In this document: positions 17,517-26,842 of the stretch, in pieces
Position numbering within the stretch: position 1 is the first letter of the stretch
Layout: the number at the start of each line of letters is the position of its first letter
From: Rodentibacter abscessus
GTDB lineage: Bacteria; Pseudomonadota; Gammaproteobacteria; Enterobacterales; Pasteurellaceae
Direction of reading: 5' to 3'
Length of the DNA stretch: 64,000 nucleotides
NCBI RefSeq assembly: GCF_047160095.1
Contig: NZ_AP038785.1
Coordinates: 1,984,001-2,048,000, forward strand
Position numbers and translations under genes: made by a program
Notes under the pieces: model-generated
Told to the model about the DNA's origin: nothing
Database searches by the model: none
The model's input: the letters and a program-made list of their open reading frames with translations, nothing else

Positions 17517-19103
17517 ATGTTTAAGAATGTTTTAAATAGGATTTTTTATCCATTAATATTTTCTTTGATTTTATTTTGTACAGAAATCTTATATCGCAAG
17601 ATTTTTAATACTGCTGACTTAGATAAGTATGTTGAAACCTATTTCTTTATTTTAGCCATTGTTAGTATTTTTTATTTTTCAAAATATAAACTCACAAAGT
17701 TCTTAATTGCCACTTTTTTCACTTTGAGTATTATGGGGAATTCAGTTCATTATCAGGTATACCAAAGTTGGTTAAATGGTGTGAATATGTTCCTTTTCCT
17801 AAAGGAATTTACTGAAGTAAAAAATGCAGGAATATCAATGATTCAAGATATTCTTCCTCATTTTTTGTTTAGTTTCCTTGAAATTTTAATATTTCTTTCA
17901 ATTTTATTTTTTAATAAACATAAAAAATCACCTACAGCCGATTTCTTATTTTTCTCTTTAATTATTTATATTTCTGTACGGGCTTTTCGTACAAGTACAT
18001 TAGAACACTATATTTCTCCTAATCCTGGTTATTCTAGAGTGAAAGTTGGCTACTTATCTACAGGATATTTTCTAGGAAGAGTTTTACCCTATGAAATATT
18101 TTCACTAAGCGATATTCCGCTATATCATAAAGATAAACCGGAAATTGTAAGCGTACCTGAAATTGATAATATTATTTTAATTGTTGGAGAAAGTGTTGCA
18201 GCAAGCCATTTAAATGTATTAGGATATGAACGAGAGACAACACCTTATCTAAATAAAATAAAAGATCAAGTTCTTATTAAACCTACTTATTCTTCAGGAT
18301 TATTCACAGCCGTTGCATTGCCTAGCTTTTTTAACGCAATTCCTTATCCAAATGGACTGGAACAAATATTAAAAGGTAATACAAATTTATTTCGTTTAGC
18401 AAAAGAGCGGAGATATAAAACCTACTTTTATTCAGCTCAGCCGGAAGATGAAATGGCAATGATGAATTTTTTAGGTCAGGCTTGGATTGATGAACAAAAA
18501 TTTCCTACTCAATTAGGCTATAAAAAGAAAGAGGGAATGGCTGATGAAAAATTATTAGATTTTTTACCGCACTTTGATTTAACAAATAATAAAAATTTTA
18601 TTGTTTTACATCACAGAGGTTCCCACCTTCCCTATGGTTATTATTTAGATGAAAATGATAAACCATTTGGTGAAAAAACAACAATTGATAAATATGATAA
18701 TACGATTTTAAAATTTGATCAGTTTTATCAAACTGTATTTGAATATTTGAAAAAACAAACTAATCAAGGAAATTATCTCTTAATTTATATTTCAGATCAT
18801 GGACAAAAAGTATTGCCAGATGGTAATCGTCCAGGAACATTTGATGAGGATAATTATATTGTTCCATTAGTAGTTTATTCAAATAATCCTAAGCTACATC
18901 AGAAAATTATTAATGAGTTTAATAAGTGTGAAATTTCTTCACATAATCAGATTGCCACTTTTTTGATTCAAACAATGGGTTATAAAATGGATATACAATC
19001 CTGCTATAATGCGGTTGTAAATAGTAATGTTTTGACTGGGGACGCAGGTTATTTAAAAATAAATAATGGAATAAAACAATTTATTCTTCCAAATCAAAAG
19101 TAA
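17517..19103 (+). CDS. Phosphoethanolamine transferase-like membrane sulfatase-fold protein
   Basis: A 528-residue protein with about five N-terminal membrane helices (residues 10-180) and a periplasmic sulfatase-fold domain from about residue 210. VGESVAASHLNVLGYERETTP matches the nucleophile segment of the EptA-like phosphoethanolamine transferases, with Ser where many members have Thr; HHRGSHLPYGY and SDHGQK provide further metal or substrate ligands. It probably modifies LPS or another envelope glycan. It lies between purH and purD and is visibly more AT-rich than both, yet holds an uptake signal near 18577. The exact acceptor cannot be predicted. Confidence 0.82.
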   Translation: MFKNVLNRIFYPLIFSLILFCTEILYRKIFNTADLDKYVETYFFILAIVSIFYFSKYKLTKFLIATFFTLSIMGNSVHYQVYQSWLNGVNMFLFLKEFTEVKNAGISMIQDILPHFLFSFLEILIFLSILFFNKHKKSPTADFLFFSLIIYISVRAFRTSTLEHYISPNPGYSRVKVGYLSTGYFLGRVLPYEIFSLSDIPLYHKDKPEIVSVPEIDNIILIVGESVAASHLNVLGYERETTPYLNKIKDQVLIKPTYSSGLFTAVALPSFFNAIPYPNGLEQILKGNTNLFRLAKERRYKTYFYSAQPEDEMAMMNFLGQAWIDEQKFPTQLGYKKKEGMADEKLLDFLPHFDLTNNKNFIVLHHRGSHLPYGYYLDENDKPFGEKTTIDKYDNTILKFDQFYQTVFEYLKKQTNQGNYLLIYISDHGQKVLPDGNRPGTFDEDNYIVPLVVYSNNPKLHQKIINEFNKCEISSHNQIATFLIQTMGYKMDIQSCYNAVVNSNVLTGDAGYLKINNGIKQFILPNQK

Positions 19104-19120
19104 TAATTTAGGAAATAACA

Positions 19121-20422
19121 ATGAACATTTTAATTATTGGAAACGGCGGACGTGAACACGCCTTGGCCTGGAAAGCCGCTCAATCACCATTAGCCGATAA
19201 AGTTTTTGTTGCTCCCGGCAATGCAGGTACGGCATTAGAGGCTAAAGTAGAAAATGTGGCTATTTCAGCAACAGATGTTTCAGCTTTAGTTAAATTTGCT
19301 CAAGAGAATCAAATCGGTTTAACCATTGTCGGCCCTGAAGCACCTTTAGTCATTGGTGTGGTCGATGCTTTCCGTGCGGCAGGACTTAAAATTTTTGGCC
19401 CGACTCAAGCGGCCGCTCAACTTGAAGGTTCTAAAGCCTTTACCAAAGATTTCTTAGCTCGTCATCAAATTCCTACGGCTGAATATCAAAACTTTACAGA
19501 AATCGAACCAGCACTAGCTTATCTGCGTGAAAAAGGTGCACCAATTGTGGTGAAAGCCGACGGATTGGCGGCAGGAAAAGGCGTTATTGTTGCGATGACA
19601 TTACAAGAGGCGGAAGAAGCCGTACGTGATATGCTATCAGGCAATGCCTTTGGCGAAGCAGGGAGCCGTGTTGTGATTGAAGAATTTTTAGACGGTGAAG
19701 AAGCCAGTTTTATCGTGATGGTGGATGGCAAAAATGTTGAGCCAATGGCAACCAGCCAAGATCATAAACGTGTGGGCGAAAATGACACGGGCTTAAATAC
19801 AGGGGGAATGGGAGCTTATTCCCCCGCTCCTGTGGTAACACCCGATATTCATCGACGCATAATGCAAGAAGTGATTTATCCAACCGTCAATGGAATGGCC
19901 GCAGAAGGAAACACTTACACAGGTTTTCTCTATGCAGGTTTAATGATTATGCCAAACGGTCAGCCGAAAGTGATCGAATTTAACTGCCGTTTTGGCGATC
20001 CTGAAACTCAGCCGATTATGATGCGTTTACAATCTGATCTAGTGGAACTCTGCCTTGCCGCTTGTGATGGCAAATTAGATAGCAAAAAATCTCAATGGTG
20101 CGAACAAGCTGCATTAGGTATCGTATTAGCAGCGGAAGGCTATCCTGCCGATTATCGTAAAGGCGATGAAATCACAGGAATTCCAACAGAAAGTGCGGTC
20201 AAAAATCAAAAAGTTTTTTTAGCCGGTGTTGAACACAAAGAGGGGAAATTACTCACTAACGGTGGACGTGTCCTTTGTGCCACGGCACTAGGAAATTCCG
20301 TATTTGAGGCACAACAGCAAGCCTTTGCCCTCGCTGAACAAATCCAATGGAAAGGTAGATTTTACCGTCGAGATATTGGTTATCGTGCCGTTGTACGTGA
20401 GCAACAAAATAACCGAAAATGA
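19121..20422 (+). CDS. purD: Phosphoribosylamine-glycine ligase
   Basis: A 433-residue ATP-grasp enzyme for the second step of purine synthesis. It begins MNILIIGNGGREHALAWK and has the glycine-rich ADGLAAGKGV loop near residue 148 and EFNCRFGDPETQ near 288. Length matches the family. TAGGAAATAAC provides the ribosome site. It starts 17 bases after the transferase-like gene, so it is either transcribed with it or by readthrough from purH. An uptake signal lies near 20193. Confidence 0.98.
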   Translation: MNILIIGNGGREHALAWKAAQSPLADKVFVAPGNAGTALEAKVENVAISATDVSALVKFAQENQIGLTIVGPEAPLVIGVVDAFRAAGLKIFGPTQAAAQLEGSKAFTKDFLARHQIPTAEYQNFTEIEPALAYLREKGAPIVVKADGLAAGKGVIVAMTLQEAEEAVRDMLSGNAFGEAGSRVVIEEFLDGEEASFIVMVDGKNVEPMATSQDHKRVGENDTGLNTGGMGAYSPAPVVTPDIHRRIMQEVIYPTVNGMAAEGNTYTGFLYAGLMIMPNGQPKVIEFNCRFGDPETQPIMMRLQSDLVELCLAACDGKLDSKKSQWCEQAALGIVLAAEGYPADYRKGDEITGIPTESAVKNQKVFLAGVEHKEGKLLTNGGRVLCATALGNSVFEAQQQAFALAEQIQWKGRFYRRDIGYRAVVREQQNNRK

Positions 20423-20441
20423 TATTGATTCGATAATAATG

Positions 20442-20486
20442 AATTAAGTTCATAATTAAAATGAAAATTATGAACTTAATTTTGAT
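20442..20486 (+). terminator. Long AT-rich hairpin terminator after purD
   Basis: A perfect 16-bp stem (20442-20457 and 20466-20481) with an eight-base loop lies 20 bases beyond the purD stop. It is AT-rich but long; a T-rich stretch is built into its 3' arm. Confidence 0.75.
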
Positions 20487-20548
20487 TAAACTTTAATCCA
20501 TAAACGGGTAAACTGCCCACCTACAGATCACATTAACAGGAGAACACG

Positions 20549-21814
20549 ATGTTTAGTAAAAAAATGACGATTGCCGATTATGATCCGGTATTATGGCAGG
20601 CGATTTTAGATGAAAATTGCCGCCAAGAAGAACATATTGAATTAATTGCTTCTGAAAACTATGCCAGTCCACGTGTGATGGAAGCGCAAGGTTCACAATT
20701 TACCAATAAATATGCGGAAGGCTATCCGGGTAAGCGTTATTACGGCGGTTGTGAGTATGCGGACATTGTGGAGCAGCTTGCGATTGATCGTGCAAAAGAA
20801 TTGTTTGGAGCGGATTACGCAAACGTGCAACCGCATTCGGGTTCACAGGCGAACGCAGCGGTGTACGGTGCGTTAATTAATGCCGGCGATACGATCTTAG
20901 GAATGGATTTGGCACACGGTGGGCATTTAACTCACGGTGCGAAAGTGAGCTTCTCCGGTAAAATTTATAATTCTGTGTTATACGGTATCACAGCTGATGG
21001 TTTAATTGATTATGAAGATGTTCGTCAAAAAGCATTAGAATGCAAACCCAAAATGATCGTGGCAGGTTTCTCTGCTTATTCACAAGTGGTAGATTGGGCT
21101 AAAATGCGTGAAATTGCGGATGAAGTGGGTGCATATTTATTCGTAGATATGGCACACGTGGCAGGGTTGATCGCAGCAGGGCTATATCCAAATCCGTTAC
21201 CACATGCACACGTGGTAACCACAACTACACATAAAACCTTAGGCGGGCCTCGTGGTGGTTTAATCCTTTCCTCTTGTGGTGATGAGGAAATTTACAAAAA
21301 ACTTCAATCTTCCGTGTTCCCGGCAAATCAAGGTGGTCCGTTAGTTCACATTATTGCAGCGAAAGCCGTTTGCTTTAAAGAAGCATTAGAGCCTGAATAT
21401 AAAGTTTATCAAGCCAATGTGATTAAGAATGCGAAAGCGATGGTGGAGGTGTTCAAACAACGTGGTTTTGATGTTGTGTCAAACGGTACTGAAAACCACT
21501 TGTTCTTAGTTAGTTTTATCAAACAAGGTCTGACCGGTAAAGCGGCAGATGCGGCATTAGGCAAAGCGAATATCACGGTGAATAAAAACTCCGTACCGAA
21601 TGATCCGCAAAAACCATTTGTGACTTCCGGTATTCGTGTAGGCACACCTTCGGTAACGCGCCGCGGATTTACCGAGCAAGATTGCCGTGAACTAGCAGGC
21701 TGGATGTGTGATGTATTAGATGCGCTTGGTAAAGAAAATGAAGAACAAGTGATCGCAACAACCAAAGAAAAAGTCTTAGCGATTTGTAAACGCCTTCCTG
21801 TTTACTCCGCATGA
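20549..21814 (+). CDS. glyA: Serine hydroxymethyltransferase
   Basis: A 421-residue PLP enzyme that interconverts serine and glycine and feeds one-carbon units to purine synthesis. The PLP-binding lysine is in VVTTTTHKTLGGPRGG near residue 230. Length and N terminus (MFSKKMTIADYDP) match the family. GGAGAAC precedes the ATG. Position next to purD agrees with its role in supplying glycine and formyl-folate. The stop codon overlaps the next gene by four bases (ATGA). Confidence 0.98.
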   Translation: MFSKKMTIADYDPVLWQAILDENCRQEEHIELIASENYASPRVMEAQGSQFTNKYAEGYPGKRYYGGCEYADIVEQLAIDRAKELFGADYANVQPHSGSQANAAVYGALINAGDTILGMDLAHGGHLTHGAKVSFSGKIYNSVLYGITADGLIDYEDVRQKALECKPKMIVAGFSAYSQVVDWAKMREIADEVGAYLFVDMAHVAGLIAAGLYPNPLPHAHVVTTTTHKTLGGPRGGLILSSCGDEEIYKKLQSSVFPANQGGPLVHIIAAKAVCFKEALEPEYKVYQANVIKNAKAMVEVFKQRGFDVVSNGTENHLFLVSFIKQGLTGKAADAALGKANITVNKNSVPNDPQKPFVTSGIRVGTPSVTRRGFTEQDCRELAGWMCDVLDALGKENEEQVIATTKEKVLAICKRLPVYSA

Positions 21815-22098
21815 TAATTTTTTGGGTATTAATGATATGGTTAGCGGCGGTGAATATCGCCGCTTATTTTTTGGTATGGAAAGATAAAATGCTCGCCATA
21901 CGGCATAAGTGGCGTATTTCGGAAAATACCTTTTTCCTCTTGATTTTTCTTGGTGGGTTTATGGGGGCGCATTGTGCTATGCAGCGATTTCGTCATAAAA
22001 CGAAACATTTCACCTTTAAATTCGCCGTCGTCGCCTGCGCATTCCTTTGGGTGGTGGGATTACCTTATTTACTGCTTTATTGGTATAAAGTGCGGTAG
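21811..22098 (+). CDS. DUF1294 family membrane protein
   Basis: A 95-residue protein with three hydrophobic helices, containing WKDKMLAIRHKWRISENT and FLGGFMGAHCAMQRFRHKTKH, which are the conserved core of DUF1294. Function is unknown. It overlaps the glyA stop codon by four bases, so it is translationally coupled to glyA. An uptake signal (aaagtgcggt) forms its last codons. Confidence 0.85.
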   Translation: MIIFWVLMIWLAAVNIAAYFLVWKDKMLAIRHKWRISENTFFLLIFLGGFMGAHCAMQRFRHKTKHFTFKFAVVACAFLWVVGLPYLLLYWYKVR

Positions 22099-22130
22099 GT
22101 TTTCTCATTATTTGTAGCTGCACATCATAG

Positions 22131-22219
22131 ATAGGGTGACGTTAGGCGAAGCCGTAACGCACCATTAACAATGGTTTAATAATAAAATGGTGCGTTAAGT
22201 AAGCTTACGCACCCTACCC
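22131..22219. repeat. REP-like inverted pair, family A (copy A1)
   Basis: Two inverted arms read TAGGGTGACGTTAGGCG... on the left and ...TACGCACCCTA on the right, with the shared inner ends TAACGCACCATT and AATGGTGCGTTA. The left arm has its own hairpin (ggcgaagcc). Related pairs occur at 36470-36540, 42573-42645 and, decayed, 60950-61025. Confidence 0.8.
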
Positions 22220-22248
22220 AAAATACATTTAGACTTAATAATTAATTT

Positions 22249-22656
22249 TCATTTTACCCAACGTAAGCGTAAGTGGTCATATACCCAGTTAAATACCAAA
22301 GCATAGAACGTAATTAATAATGTTAATGCAATATCTGCCATAAAAGCTTGCCATAAAGTTAAATCCAGCAAATAAGCGATGGCGGGGATAGTGAAAATTA
22401 AAAGACCGCCTTCAAAAGCCAAGGTATGAGCAACACGCAAACCAAAGCTACGTTCTTCTCGCTTGCCGGTAAAAATTTTATCGAAAAAATAATTAAAGAC
22501 GAAATTCCACAACATTGCCATAATAGCCATTACGGCTCCCGTACCTACCGCTGCACCAACTTTTACATCACTAAAAAGTAATACGGCTAACGTGCTAATA
22601 GCTATTGCCCCTAGTTCAAATAAAATAGAATGAAAAACTCGTTCCAATAAACTCAT
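22249..22656 (-). CDS. PACE family efflux transporter (AceI-like)
   Basis: A 135-residue inner-membrane protein with four helices in two bacterial transmembrane-pair repeats: RVFHSILFELGAIAISTLAVL in the first and RVAHTLAFEGGLLIFTIPAIAY in the second. The conserved E in each first helix (FELG, FEGG) is the family hallmark and is proton-linked in Acinetobacter AceI, which exports chlorhexidine and short-chain diamines. The natural substrate here is unknown. It stands alone, downstream of REP copy A1. Confidence 0.88.
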   Translation of the reverse strand: MSLLERVFHSILFELGAIAISTLAVLLFSDVKVGAAVGTGAVMAIMAMLWNFVFNYFFDKIFTGKREERSFGLRVAHTLAFEGGLLIFTIPAIAYLLDLTLWQAFMADIALTLLITFYALVFNWVYDHLRLRWVK

Positions 22657-22995
22657 AATGCTCTCCAGATAAAAAAGAAAGGGCGCTATTGTAAATCAAA
22701 TCAAAAAATGTGCAATATTGGGTATTTTGAAAGCTATAATGTTTGATATTTTATTTAACTAACTTAAGGGTTATCGAAATTAATCCCAACATACTCCAAA
22801 CAATTTGGGTGAACACTCAAGACGGATATATCTTCTTAATTGATAAAAGTGCGGTCAGTTTTTGGTTTATTTTTCGATATTATGCAGCCGCAGTACAAGA
22901 TGTGATTTTGAATAAACATAGGGACGCTAAGCATAGTGTCCCTTGTATGTTAAAATAAGTACAATGCAATAAAGCCGAAATACGATGAAATCGCT
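22657..22995. other. Intergenic region with the probable end of the pigment operon
   Basis: No supported gene. A 9-bp stem (22920-22928 and 22935-22943, agggacgct with one G-T pair, loop aagcat) is followed on the minus strand by atgtttattc, and is the best candidate terminator for the long minus-strand operon that ends at 22996. An uptake signal lies near 22847. Confidence 0.5.
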
Positions 22996-25266
22996 TTACT
23001 CTTGAACATAATAAAATGTCATAAACAAGGTGAGTACGATACCTATCCCTACACTTAACCCAAAGGCCGATACGGCAGGTGTTGTGCTAAGTCCGAGCAA
23101 AATAAACGAAATAAGCGTGGTACAACAGGCCAATAGAATAGAAACTTTTTTATCTTTTATCGGTTCTTTTGCCGTTTGCATATAAGCGGTGTAATCTATA
23201 CCGATAGCAGAAACCAGTAGTAAACCAAACATTACAAACAGACTTATTGGTAAGTTAAACCAGCCGAAAATTGCCACCGTCATGATGATTGCAGAAAACG
23301 GAATCAGTAACATTTTTGCGCTTTTCTTCAATCCGAAATATTTCCACAGTAATAAACCTGCGAATAAAAAAGAGAGTAATTTCAACCAAGCGGCTTGATT
23401 GCGAGTTTCCTGAAACGAGAGATTTAAAGAGGCGCGTTTATCCTGTAAAAAAATATGTTGATTGTCCGCCAATTCGGTAAGTGCGGTGATATTTTGAGGA
23501 TTTGTTATTTTTACTATACCGCCAATGTGATGCTTCCCTAAATCGCCTAAATACAGAGATTGCCAAGCTTGACCGAACTGAGTTTTTAAGGCTTGTTGTA
23601 AGTTTATAAGCGGTTTATTTGCCAAATCTTTTAGTGAGTTTTCCACTGCACCAAGCGGTATGCCGATTTCTTCCAAAATAGCATAATCCTCCGAGTTAAT
23701 TTTTTGGCTAACTTCTGCAATAAAATTTTTTTGCTCATCCTCGGATAATAACCATTGGCTTAATGATTGATGTGCGATTTGTCGGCTTTCTAATTGCCGG
23801 CTCAACCGGCGGGATTGTTCTAGCAATGCGTTATCATCTTCCGCTACGACCAAAAAATATTGACTGCCGAAATCTATTCCTGTCAGTTTTGCAATTTGTT
23901 GTAATTGCGCTACCAGCTGTGGTGGCATTGCTATCCATTGGCGAATATCATCTTGCCATTTACTTTTACTCAATCCGATACCAACAAAAATTAACAATGC
24001 GACAAACAAACAGATTTTCGTTTTTTTGTTCAATGTAACTTGAAAAATTTCAAAAGGGTTTGATCGCTTGTTGTGACGGTAATTCTTAAATAACGGCGGT
24101 AAATAAAGCAAAGTCGCACAAATTGCGCCAATTAAAGCAAAAGCGGAGAAAAGTGCGGTCTGTTTTAACACCGGTAATGGAGTAAAACCAAGCAGGCCGT
24201 ACCCCAGCAATGTAACGAAAAGGCTAATAAAGAACGTGAAACGTAAACGGTTCATTGCTTGTTGCGGCTGCCAATTTAAATTAAAGAGTGATGAGGAAAG
24301 CCAATGTAGCGGAAAATCAATGAGTACGCCGACAAGACTTGTGCCGACTACCAGCGTTAAAATATGTATTTGCCCGAAAAACAACAGGGTTGCCACTACA
24401 CCAAATAACATTCCTACCACAATAGGCAAAAACAACCAAAGTACGCGTAGTGTCCGAAATACGCTAACCAATAACAATAGTGTTAAACCAATTCCAAGCG
24501 TACTCATCAGAATGCTTTCTTGCTCTGCTTGTTGCTTGGCATATGCGGAAAAAAGAGAGGTGGATGCCAGTAAGAGCTCACCTTGTTGCACTTCAATAAA
24601 TTGCCTATTTTGTTCCGTGAATTTCAATAACGACTGACTTGGCGTAAAAAAATCCTTTTGATTCAGCTCCGCTCTTAGCAAAACCCAAGTGTATTTATCT
24701 GCGGGGATAAAGACCATTCCATTTTCCGCATTCCATTGAATATTCGGTGAAAGCCGATTTTGATTGATAAAACGCCCAAAGCCAAGCCAATCCCGTTCGA
24801 TTGTTATCAAACCGGTTTGCGCAAAAGGGTTCACTATTTGTTCGGCATATTGCTGAAAATATCCTTTTGCATTCGTGAGTAACTGATTACGCTGATTTTC
24901 CGGCAGACCCGCAACACTTAACGAATCAATCTCTTGTTGAAGTTGACTGATGTTCGGCTGAAATTTGCTGTCGATTCGAGTGAATAGATGGCTTTGTTGC
25001 CACTGTTTACTCAGCTGTTCTGTGAGAGTAAAGGCTTTAGCACGATTAGAATGCCCGATTAAAGCGATGAATTGGCGGTTAAGCTGCTGTTCTTGAATCT
25101 GATCGGCTTTAGATTGCACCGCTGACCAATGTTGTTCTTGGGGTAACAAGGCTTTGAGATCGGTTTCAAGCAGATGATTTTTCTGTATTTGGAGGCCTAA
25201 AAATAGCACGGCTCCAATAATCATCAGAGCATAAAGCGCTCGACAAGCGGTGAGATAACGAGACAT
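22996..25266 (-). CDS. MMPL/RND-type exporter of the aryl-polyene pathway
   Basis: A 756-residue inner-membrane protein with two halves, each a periplasmic loop after helix 1 and five closely spaced helices (around residues 250-395 and 625-755). This is the RND/MMPL lipid-exporter layout, a constant member of aryl-polyene clusters (ApeM-type), thought to move the finished lipid-linked polyene across the inner membrane. It is the last gene of the operon and follows the LolA-like gene by 12 bases. The second half ends soon after its last helix, with no C-terminal cytoplasmic domain. Confidence 0.88.
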   Translation of the reverse strand: MSRYLTACRALYALMIIGAVLFLGLQIQKNHLLETDLKALLPQEQHWSAVQSKADQIQEQQLNRQFIALIGHSNRAKAFTLTEQLSKQWQQSHLFTRIDSKFQPNISQLQQEIDSLSVAGLPENQRNQLLTNAKGYFQQYAEQIVNPFAQTGLITIERDWLGFGRFINQNRLSPNIQWNAENGMVFIPADKYTWVLLRAELNQKDFFTPSQSLLKFTEQNRQFIEVQQGELLLASTSLFSAYAKQQAEQESILMSTLGIGLTLLLLVSVFRTLRVLWLFLPIVVGMLFGVVATLLFFGQIHILTLVVGTSLVGVLIDFPLHWLSSSLFNLNWQPQQAMNRLRFTFFISLFVTLLGYGLLGFTPLPVLKQTALFSAFALIGAICATLLYLPPLFKNYRHNKRSNPFEIFQVTLNKKTKICLFVALLIFVGIGLSKSKWQDDIRQWIAMPPQLVAQLQQIAKLTGIDFGSQYFLVVAEDDNALLEQSRRLSRQLESRQIAHQSLSQWLLSEDEQKNFIAEVSQKINSEDYAILEEIGIPLGAVENSLKDLANKPLINLQQALKTQFGQAWQSLYLGDLGKHHIGGIVKITNPQNITALTELADNQHIFLQDKRASLNLSFQETRNQAAWLKLLSFLFAGLLLWKYFGLKKSAKMLLIPFSAIIMTVAIFGWFNLPISLFVMFGLLLVSAIGIDYTAYMQTAKEPIKDKKVSILLACCTTLISFILLGLSTTPAVSAFGLSVGIGIVLTLFMTFYYVQE

Positions 25267-25278
25267 TTTACAAAGGAT

Positions 25279-25863
25279 CTAATTTAATGCCGATTGTGCC
25301 AAAGCCGATAACGGCTGATTTAATCGTATATTTTCAAATTGAATAAGGGTGCGATCGCCTTGTTTTTCTTTCAGCTCGATCGAATTAACCACAATATCGC
25401 CCTCAATGGTAATTTGATCAAAAATTTGTTTCATTAATAAACTGTTTGGTTTTAACAATAATTGCCAATTTGAAGCAGACCCCGTCAGGCTAAACTCAAA
25501 TTGGCTTGATAATGCGGATATATCGCCACTAAGTAATCCTAAAAACAATTGGATTTGTTCCGCTTGCCCCATACTGGAATTAGTCACCCAGTTTGAACCA
25601 TTCCACTGAAAAATCCCCTGAGCAGTCACTTTCATTTGGCTCGCAAACGGTTTTTCCATTTGCCATAGTAGCCCTTTTTTTGCCACTAAAGTAAATTTTC
25701 CGGTGGCAACAATCGGCTTTACTAACGATTTTAAAAAACGTTGCTGACTAAAATCACCTTGTACGGATTGCGGTTTTTGTAATTGTTGAATCAGCTCGGC
25801 TTGAGAAAATCCCCATGAAAGCGGACTAAAAAAAAGTAAAAATAAAAACAGATATTTTTTCAT
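25279..25863 (-). CDS. LolA-like outer-membrane carrier protein of the aryl-polyene pathway
   Basis: A 194-residue protein with a signal peptide (MKKYLFLFLLFFSPLSWGFS) and the LolA-type fold signature VQGDFSQQRFLKSLVKP and GLLWQMEKPF. LolA-like proteins of aryl-polyene clusters (ApeL-type) probably carry the lipid through the periplasm. Its ATG overlaps the thioesterase stop codon by one base (TAATG), and the exporter follows. Confidence 0.88.
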   Translation of the reverse strand: MKKYLFLFLLFFSPLSWGFSQAELIQQLQKPQSVQGDFSQQRFLKSLVKPIVATGKFTLVAKKGLLWQMEKPFASQMKVTAQGIFQWNGSNWVTNSSMGQAEQIQLFLGLLSGDISALSSQFEFSLTGSASNWQLLLKPNSLLMKQIFDQITIEGDIVVNSIELKEKQGDRTLIQFENIRLNQPLSALAQSALN

Positions 25864-26318
25864 TAGCGTTCCCCTACAAGCGGTCGAAAACCCTTAAAAT
25901 TTTGCACCGCATTTCTCCACGATAATGGCGTTTCAAATTGTGTTTCTCGGCTTACAATTTCAATTGCCATTTGGGTCGTCGAGCCTTTAGTTAGCTTTTC
26001 ACCGGTTATCACATCAACAATAACATAATCAAATCGGATACAGCTTTCATATTCGACCAATGCCAGTTCCACGCAAATTTTTTGGCGAAAAAGTGCCGGT
26101 TTGACATATTTCAAATCAAGCGCCACGATCGGATACGCAAAACCCTGTTCACGCATGACATCATAGGTATAACCAATTTCGTCCAAAAAGGCACAGCGCG
26201 CCATTTCTAGGTATTTTACATAATGCCCATGCCACATAATGTTCATTGAATCCACATCAAAGAACTGAACCTCATACTCAGATTGATGTTTGCAATAAAT
26301 ATGTTTTTTCATTCTCAT
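25863..26318 (-). CDS. Hotdog-fold acyl thioesterase (4-hydroxybenzoyl-CoA thioesterase-like)
   Basis: About 151 residues with the 4HBT signature EVQFFDVDSMNIMWHGHYV, where the Asp in DVD is the expected catalytic residue. Thioesterases of this type (ApeK) in aryl-polyene clusters hydrolyse acyl-ACP or act as an editing enzyme. The start is uncertain: ATGs at 26318 and 26312 are both possible. The 3' end carries a perfect Actinobacillus-type uptake signal ACAAGCGGTC (25876-25885). Confidence 0.88.
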   Translation of the reverse strand: MRMKKHIYCKHQSEYEVQFFDVDSMNIMWHGHYVKYLEMARCAFLDEIGYTYDVMREQGFAYPIVALDLKYVKPALFRQKICVELALVEYESCIRFDYVIVDVITGEKLTKGSTTQMAIEIVSRETQFETPLSWRNAVQNFKGFRPLVGER

Positions 26319-26362
26319 AGTGATCAAAAAGTGCGGTCAATTTGCCGCACATTTTACGAAAT

Positions 26363-26788
26363 TTATTTTACAATGTCGCCTTTTAGCGCTACGCCTGCAA
26401 TACTTCGCCCTGCATGACATTCGTACTGAGAGGTACTTCTATATTCTTTTTTCTTATAGTAACTCACTAAGTTGGAGACTTTGGTTGCCCCTTCTTTCTT
26501 AGCACGCTCTTGGAATTTTTTCACGGCAGATAAAAACACCCATTGGCAAGCTTCTAAATCACTTTTATTCAGTGCATTGGTTTTCGGATTGGTTGTTATG
26601 CCCTTGCGAATAACTTTACCGGGTGCCGCTTTACCAAAGTAGAGTTTCACACTCGGATCGAGAATTTCTTTTGCTTGTGATGAATTTAACGCTTCTTGAA
26701 TAGAATAGTAATGTGTCGTATCTCGCGGGGCACAAGCTGCCATAATAAGCGCTGCGGTGACTACACCTGCTGTTTTAACTAATTTCAT
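26363..26788 (-). CDS. Small predicted lipoprotein of the pigment cluster, function unknown
   Basis: A 141-residue protein with a lipoprotein-type signal (MKLVKTAGVVTAALIMAAC), then a domain with several Lys-rich helices and the cysteine pair C/C in LEACQWV and YECHAGRS. I recognise it as a small hypothetical family seen next to aryl-polyene genes, sometimes mislabelled as an excinuclease subunit; there is no nucleotide-binding motif. TAGGAGAAC is its ribosome site. Role is not predictable. Confidence 0.7.
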   Translation of the reverse strand: MKLVKTAGVVTAALIMAACAPRDTTHYYSIQEALNSSQAKEILDPSVKLYFGKAAPGKVIRKGITTNPKTNALNKSDLEACQWVFLSAVKKFQERAKKEGATKVSNLVSYYKKKEYRSTSQYECHAGRSIAGVALKGDIVK

Positions 26789-26842
26789 ATTGTTCTCCTA
26801 TCTAAAACCATATTGTACACACCATAGTGAATTAAATTCACT

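Noticed and set aside
22743..22958. 71-residue open frame in the gap after the PACE gene
   Set aside because: It has no ribosome site, covers an uptake signal and a hairpin, and resembles no family.
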